Shown here: one piece after another, positions 63,225 through 64,000 of the stretch
Numbering within the stretch: the stretch's first letter is position 1
Layout: each line of letters opens with the position of its first letter
NCBI GenBank assembly: GCA_029990175.1
Contig: JARKIP010000005.1
Location: 33,861,501 to 33,925,500 of the forward strand
DNA length: 64,000 nucleotides
Direction: 5' to 3'
Source of the DNA: Petunia secreta
Lineage: Eukaryota; Streptophyta; Magnoliopsida; Solanales; Solanaceae
Notes under the pieces: model-generated
Told to the model about the DNA's origin: nothing
The model's input: only the letters and a program-made list of their open reading frames with translations
Database searches by the model: none
Translations under genes and position numbers: made by a program

Positions 63225-64000
63225 TCACAAGTAGGTTAGCTTAACAAGAAAGGGTGCAAGGTGTGTGGAAAACACACTCTTGTGATAGAGCCAAGCATCG
63301 ATACCTAATAAAAAGTGTATGTCCCCAAAGGAGACAACAAGGTCTTGGCTCGACAAGATCAAGCACCCAAATTTCAAAACAAGCAAAGAGATCAAAGTCA
63401 TGCAACATGTAGCAATCAAATATCCTATGACCCCTAAGCTTGCTATCAACACATCAAGCCTTCAAATCAATTTTATCATAATGTGACACATCGGCTTTGG
63501 CATGCTCAACATCAAGGTGTGCTTAACATATGGGATGGATAAGTAAAATAGTTCAATTCACAACTAACATCGACTACTCCACTCCCCTTCTTAAGAGCAT
63601 TCTTACACACACCGAGAGGTACCTCCTCACCTCCCAATTCAACCCCAAGACAATCCTCCTTATTGGGCAAACTCCAAAGGAAGGTCTCTTAAATAGGTCC
63701 TTCATCAGTATAGTCCACACAACGAAGGCCAGGACTACTAGAAGATAGGTCAACACGACAAATACCAAGACCACTCTCCTCACTCGGAGTTCCAAACGTT
63801 GGATCATCCATAGAGCCTAACTTGACAAACCATGGAGGTTCGACTCTACTACCGACCCTAGTCCGATACAATTCACCACCACAAATGAGATTGCCTTCAA
63901 ACATTAGAAATGTAAAAACATGCACCTCAAATTCACGGTCACACAAGAGCATAGTATCAAGACTAGGTCCTTCACTCTCACTCGAGGAGTCATCGAAAAT
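63225..64000 (-). pseudogene. K ACC protein, C-terminal part, broken
   Basis: The minus strand encodes ACC blocks matching C1: GGELYRTRVGSRVEPPW and SMDDPTFGTPSEE in the frame 63952-63689, and VVSFGDIHFLLGIDAWLYHK with the end LTYL in the frame 63452-63225. Between them the frame is lost: an in-frame stop near 63689 and further shifts in 63453-63688. The start lies beyond the window. The copy is inactive as a gene. Confidence 0.82.

Larger units (their letters stand above)
62338..64000 (-). mobile_element. K: non-autonomous element of the C group, partial
   Basis: Minus-strand 3' LTR (62338-63139), hairpin/purine tract and the end of an ACC ORF; the rest is beyond the right edge. Protein similarity is highest to C1. 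GCTGC (62333-62337) is the candidate TSD, partner not visible. Confidence 0.85.

Overview
The window is plant nuclear DNA and consists, as far as I can see, entirely of LTR retrotransposons of the Ty3/gypsy type. The evidence is the gag–protease–RT–RNase H–integrase order, primer-binding sites complementary to the 3' end of initiator tRNA-Met (TGGTATCAGAGC), LTRs bounded by TGATRM…TTATCA or TGATGC…GCAYYA, purine tracts of the form AAGAAGGGGAGGA, and 5-bp target-site duplications (TSDs). I see no host gene, tRNA or rRNA. The pol sequence resembles plant chromoviruses (from memory, the CRM-like group), but no chromodomain is visible. I cannot name the species.

Element names used below. E0: minus strand, leader and 5' LTR only, 1-1224. 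C1: plus, non-autonomous, 1225-6239. F: plus, same family as C1, 6240-42689 in pieces. S: solo LTR 7341-8084. G: plus, non-autonomous, 9280-41424 in pieces. D1: minus, non-autonomous, 9549-28508. B1: plus, non-autonomous, 12668-26830. A1: plus, autonomous type, 14572-22289. H: solo LTR, minus, 31582-32353. I: minus, autonomous type, 32954-40685. J: gag fragment 42690-42932. E1/E2: a minus-strand tandem pair sharing the middle LTR, 42933-62230. D2: plus, non-autonomous, 50640-55689, inside E2. L: LTR scrap 62231-62337. K: minus, partial, 62338-64000.

The nest is six deep: J contains F, F contains C1, S and G, G contains D1, H and I, D1 contains B1, and B1 contains A1. Matching TSDs prove most levels: CATAT (A1), ATAAC (B1), TGCTG (D1), AGACG (S), GGAAG (D2) and GAGGA/GAAGA (I).

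Two kinds of element coexist. Autonomous-type copies (A1, E1, E2, I) encode one gag-pol frame whose end runs into the 3' LTR; every copy here carries nonsense or frameshift damage. Non-autonomous copies (B1, G, C1, F, D1, D2, K) lack RT, RNase H and integrase. Instead they carry a shared acidic protein module of about 500 residues, called ACC here, that I cannot assign to a known family. ACC is joined to different amounts of gag and protease in each family. D1 and D2 keep intact ACC reading frames.

Most families, but not A1/E, also carry clusters of short GC-rich palindromes (GGCGGACCGCC type, or CGCGATCGCG in C1). These lie both in the untranslated leader and in U3 of the LTR, with matching motif type within an element. 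A conserved hairpin (GATTTCGAGGACGAAATC) sits just before the purine tract in coding and non-coding contexts alike. The ACC module, the paired palindromes and the hairpin are the most promising undescribed features here.
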